16,514 nt of DNA from positions 1 to 16,514 of the forward strand of contig JBCDLN010000055.1 of NCBI GenBank assembly GCA_038745295.1. The letters run 5' to 3'. The notes beneath the pieces were generated by a model. It was not told where the DNA came from, made no database searches, and was given only the letters and a program-made list of their open reading frames with translations. This DNA comes from Acuticoccus sp038745295 (lineage in GTDB: Bacteria > Pseudomonadota > Alphaproteobacteria > Rhizobiales > Amorphaceae). This document shows positions 14,943 through 16,514 of this stretch, one piece after another. The translations under genes were made by a program, and so were the position numbers. How positions within the stretch are numbered: position 1 is the first letter of the stretch; each line of letters begins with the position of its first letter.

Positions 14943-16001
14943 ATGACCGCCCCCGGCCACGCCTCGCCGCTCACCCGTCGCAGCTGTCTGGCGGGGCTCC
15001 TCGCCGCCCCCCTCGCCCTCACCACCACCGAGCCCGCACGCGCTTTGCGGCTTCTGAAAATGTCCACCATCGGGCTTGGCACCAGCGCCAGCAGCGTGGT
15101 GGGCGAGTTTGCCAGCACCGTGAACGCTGAGCTGCCGGACGTGGAAATCACCGTGAACCATGAGGGGCCAGCAACGCGCCATGTGATTGAGCTGGCGCTG
15201 GGACGGTTGGAGTTCTGCACGTCCTCCCCGGCGATCCATGCCAGAATGCGCAATAAGACCGCCGTCTTCCGAGCCATCACCCAATCGCGACAGCTCCTTG
15301 CACAGCTGCGCACGGTCATGAACTTTCCTCTTGGCGTCTACCACATTGCCGTGTCGGAGCGCTCAGGGATTGAGCGTCTTGAGGAGGTGGCCGGCAAAAA
15401 AGTGTTCCTCGGTCCCCAAGGGGCGGCTTCGTTCACCACGATGGCCCAGCTCTTGAGTGCCGCCGTGGGCCTTGCCCCCACCGCTGACTATGAGACCGTC
15501 GCCCTGGGCTGGGATGACGGGGCGGCCGCCTTCAGACGGGGCGAGGTGGATGTCTTTTGCGTGCCCACCAATGCACCGAGCCCGTTGTTTCAGGACATGG
15601 TGGCGGAGCGCCCATTGAGATTCTTGGGCCTGCCCGATGAACCCGCGGACCCTGGTGCGCTGGAAGATATCGTCAACTGGCCAGGCCATCGTCTCGCAAC
15701 GCTGCCGGCTGGGGTCTATGGCGATCATCAGGCCGATGGGGGCGATGCGCGCACCCTCGGCATCACCGCAAGCCTTCTCACCCGCGCCAATCTTGAGCGC
15801 GAGCTTGTCTACCGCGCCACCAAAACCTTCTTCGATGCCATCCCCACCCAGGCCCAAAACAAGCCCTGGCTGGCAAACGTCACCCCGGACGGCGCGCTCG
15901 ACGATCTCAACCTTCCCCTCCACGAGGGTGCCATCGATGCGCTCACCGAACACGGGCTCACCATTCCGGACGAGGCGCGCCCCACCCCCCAAGAGCGATA
16001 G
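14943..16001 (+). CDS. TAXI-family TRAP transporter solute-binding protein
   Basis: An exported solute receptor of 352 residues. The N-terminus carries a twin-arginine-like signal (TRRSCLAGLL, 11-20), a hydrophobic stretch and a likely cut after PARA (about residue 34). The mature protein fits the TAXI family: LKMSTIGLGTSASSVVGEFA, VNHEGPATRHVIELALGRLEF, GIERLEEVAGKKVFLGPQGAAS and FRRGEVDVFCVPTNAPSPLF. The frame is open 264 bases further upstream, but ATG 14943 has AGGAAGG upstream and the signal peptide right after it. TAXI proteins usually work with a fused TRAP permease (DctQM-like); none lies here and the following 513 bases are non-coding, so it is an orphan or its permease is elsewhere. 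Substrate unknown. Confidence 0.85.
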   Translation: MTAPGHASPLTRRSCLAGLLAAPLALTTTEPARALRLLKMSTIGLGTSASSVVGEFASTVNAELPDVEITVNHEGPATRHVIELALGRLEFCTSSPAIHARMRNKTAVFRAITQSRQLLAQLRTVMNFPLGVYHIAVSERSGIERLEEVAGKKVFLGPQGAASFTTMAQLLSAAVGLAPTADYETVALGWDDGAAAFRRGEVDVFCVPTNAPSPLFQDMVAERPLRFLGLPDEPADPGALEDIVNWPGHRLATLPAGVYGDHQADGGDARTLGITASLLTRANLERELVYRATKTFFDAIPTQAQNKPWLANVTPDGALDDLNLPLHEGAIDALTEHGLTIPDEARPTPQER

Positions 16002-16126
16002 TGCGCGCGCAGCGCGTAGCACCCAAACACCACCCATACGTGATCCTTGACGGCAAGGGCCAATAGGGCGGCTTTCAAGGAGGCGAGCAAGCTCCTCGCG
16101 CCGCACACAGCGGGATCAAACACCTA

Positions 16127-16239
16127 GCGCATGTCTCGCTCGATCAGGATCAGATCGAGCGAGGAAAACATGCGCGCTCTTGAGCGGGCGAGCACGTTTT
16201 CATCCGCTCAGCGTGATTCAAGCTGAGCGGATCGTGCTC
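16127..16239. repeat. BIME-like pair of REP-type palindromes in mirror orientation
   Basis: Hairpin 1 has outer arms GCGCATGT (16127-16134) and ACATGCGC (16168-16175), an inner 11-bp stem CTCGCTCGATC (16135-16145) and GATCGAGCGAG (16153-16163), and a GAAA bulge on the right. Hairpin 2 has outer arms GAGCACG (16190-16196) and CGTGCTC (16233-16239), an inner 11-bp stem ATCCGCTCAGC (16202-16212) and GCTGAGCGGAT (16222-16232), and a TTTTC bulge on the left. The bulges face each other, so the two units are mirror copies about a centre near GCTCTTGAGC (16177-16186). The stems differ in sequence yet pair perfectly. Such elements are normally repeated many times per genome. Confidence 0.7.
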
Positions 16240-16320
16240 TAGAGTCGAAGCGATGAAGCCCGTTCCCTCTCAGCGCCGCCAAATCTCAGAAGTGCCCGTA
16301 AAGACCCCTTCATATGTTCC

Positions 16321-16337
16321 TTTGGTGGGACACCAAA
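16321..16337. repeat. Short perfect hairpin
   Basis: TTTGGTG (16321-16327), a 3-base loop, then CACCAAA (16331-16337). It lies 35 bases before the long hairpin and may be part of the same element or RNA. No T-run follows. Confidence 0.35.
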
Positions 16338-16372
16338 CAGCGACGTTCCTTCGGAGCCGACACGGTCAGAAT

Positions 16373-16443
16373 CCCGCGGTGGGTCTGATGGGTCAACCCC
16401 GAAGAGGCGAAGCCGTGGGTTGATGCATCAGGCCCATCGCGGG
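16373..16443 (+). repeat. Long 27-bp hairpin, repeat element or structured RNA
   Basis: The left arm (16373-16399, starting CCCGCGGTGGG) pairs with the right arm (16417-16443, ending CATCGCGGG). There are 26 pairs of 27: one G-G mismatch and three that are G-U when the plus strand is transcribed (16379/16437, 16384/16432, 16392/16424). The loop is 17 bases, purine-rich. On the other strand the three wobbles would be A-C mismatches, so the stem favours a plus-strand RNA. Repeat, sRNA and attenuator are all possible. Confidence 0.5.
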
Positions 16444-16514
16444 AGAATTGTCCCAAGGCGGGAGCTGTGAGGCACGGCCCCCGACGGCGTTTCCGCAATG
16501 AACAACGTTGATTG

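Larger units (their letters stand above)
16002..16514. other. Non-coding, palindrome-rich region
   Basis: No credible gene is visible in these 513 bases. The region holds a paired REP-like element (16127-16239), a small hairpin (16321-16337) and a long hairpin (16373-16443). A 62-codon minus-strand frame (16310-16498) covers both arms of the long hairpin and is probably a by-product of the repeat. The stretches 16002-16126, 16240-16320 and 16446-16514 show nothing I can name. Confidence 0.6.

Noticed and set aside
16127..16443. CRISPR array
   Set aside because: The repeats are palindromic hairpins without regularly spaced unique spacers, and no cas gene is present.
16310..16498. 62-codon minus-strand ORF
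   Set aside because: It spans both arms of the long hairpin, so its frame reflects the repeat; composition is Arg/His/Ser-rich with no family signal.

Overview
The window looks like chromosomal DNA from an alphaproteobacterium. It is GC-rich and densely coded, with overlapping stop/start codons. It carries a SoeABC-type sulfite dehydrogenase, an AMP nucleosidase, a TAXI-type periplasmic binding protein and REP-like palindromes. The lineage is an inference from gene content and style; there is no rRNA, tRNA or marker gene to test it. I see no phage, IS, integrase or CRISPR array.

Layout: from the left edge to 12936 every gene is on the minus strand, so the region reads right to left. First comes a three-gene respiratory module, soeA-soeB-soeC (12936 to 8397), with 4-base and 1-base overlaps. 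Next are two probably independent genes: a GT-A-fold glycosyltransferase-like protein (8309 to 7347) and AMP nucleosidase amn (7257 to 5725). A second putative operon follows: an FAD/NAD(P)-binding flavoprotein (5582 to 4089), an octopine/nopaline-dehydrogenase-family enzyme (4040 to 2928), then a spermidine/putrescine-type ABC importer made of a binding protein (2861 to 1758), a PotB-like permease (1636 to 662) and a PotC-like permease that runs off the left edge. The importer's ATPase is not in the window.

To the right of soeA the strand changes. A 327-base divergent intergenic region holds a candidate promoter, a 15-codon leader ORF and a hairpin that would mask the ribosome-binding site of the next gene. 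That gene (13264 to 14247) is an unrecognised protein with an EVQSDW motif. It converges on a small VOC-superfamily protein (14667 to 14293). A TAXI-family solute-binding protein (14943 to 16001) is transcribed divergently from the VOC gene. The last 513 bases are non-coding and rich in palindromes: a mirror-paired REP-like element (16127-16239) and a 27-bp hairpin (16373-16443).

Functional reading: SoeABC would oxidise cytoplasmic sulfite and pass electrons to the quinone pool. The five-gene left operon is the most distinctive unit. It couples a probable amine, amino-acid or opine importer to an opine-dehydrogenase-like enzyme and a flavin-dependent oxidoreductase, which suggests uptake and oxidative processing of a secondary amine or opine-like compound. 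The substrate cannot be read from the sequence.
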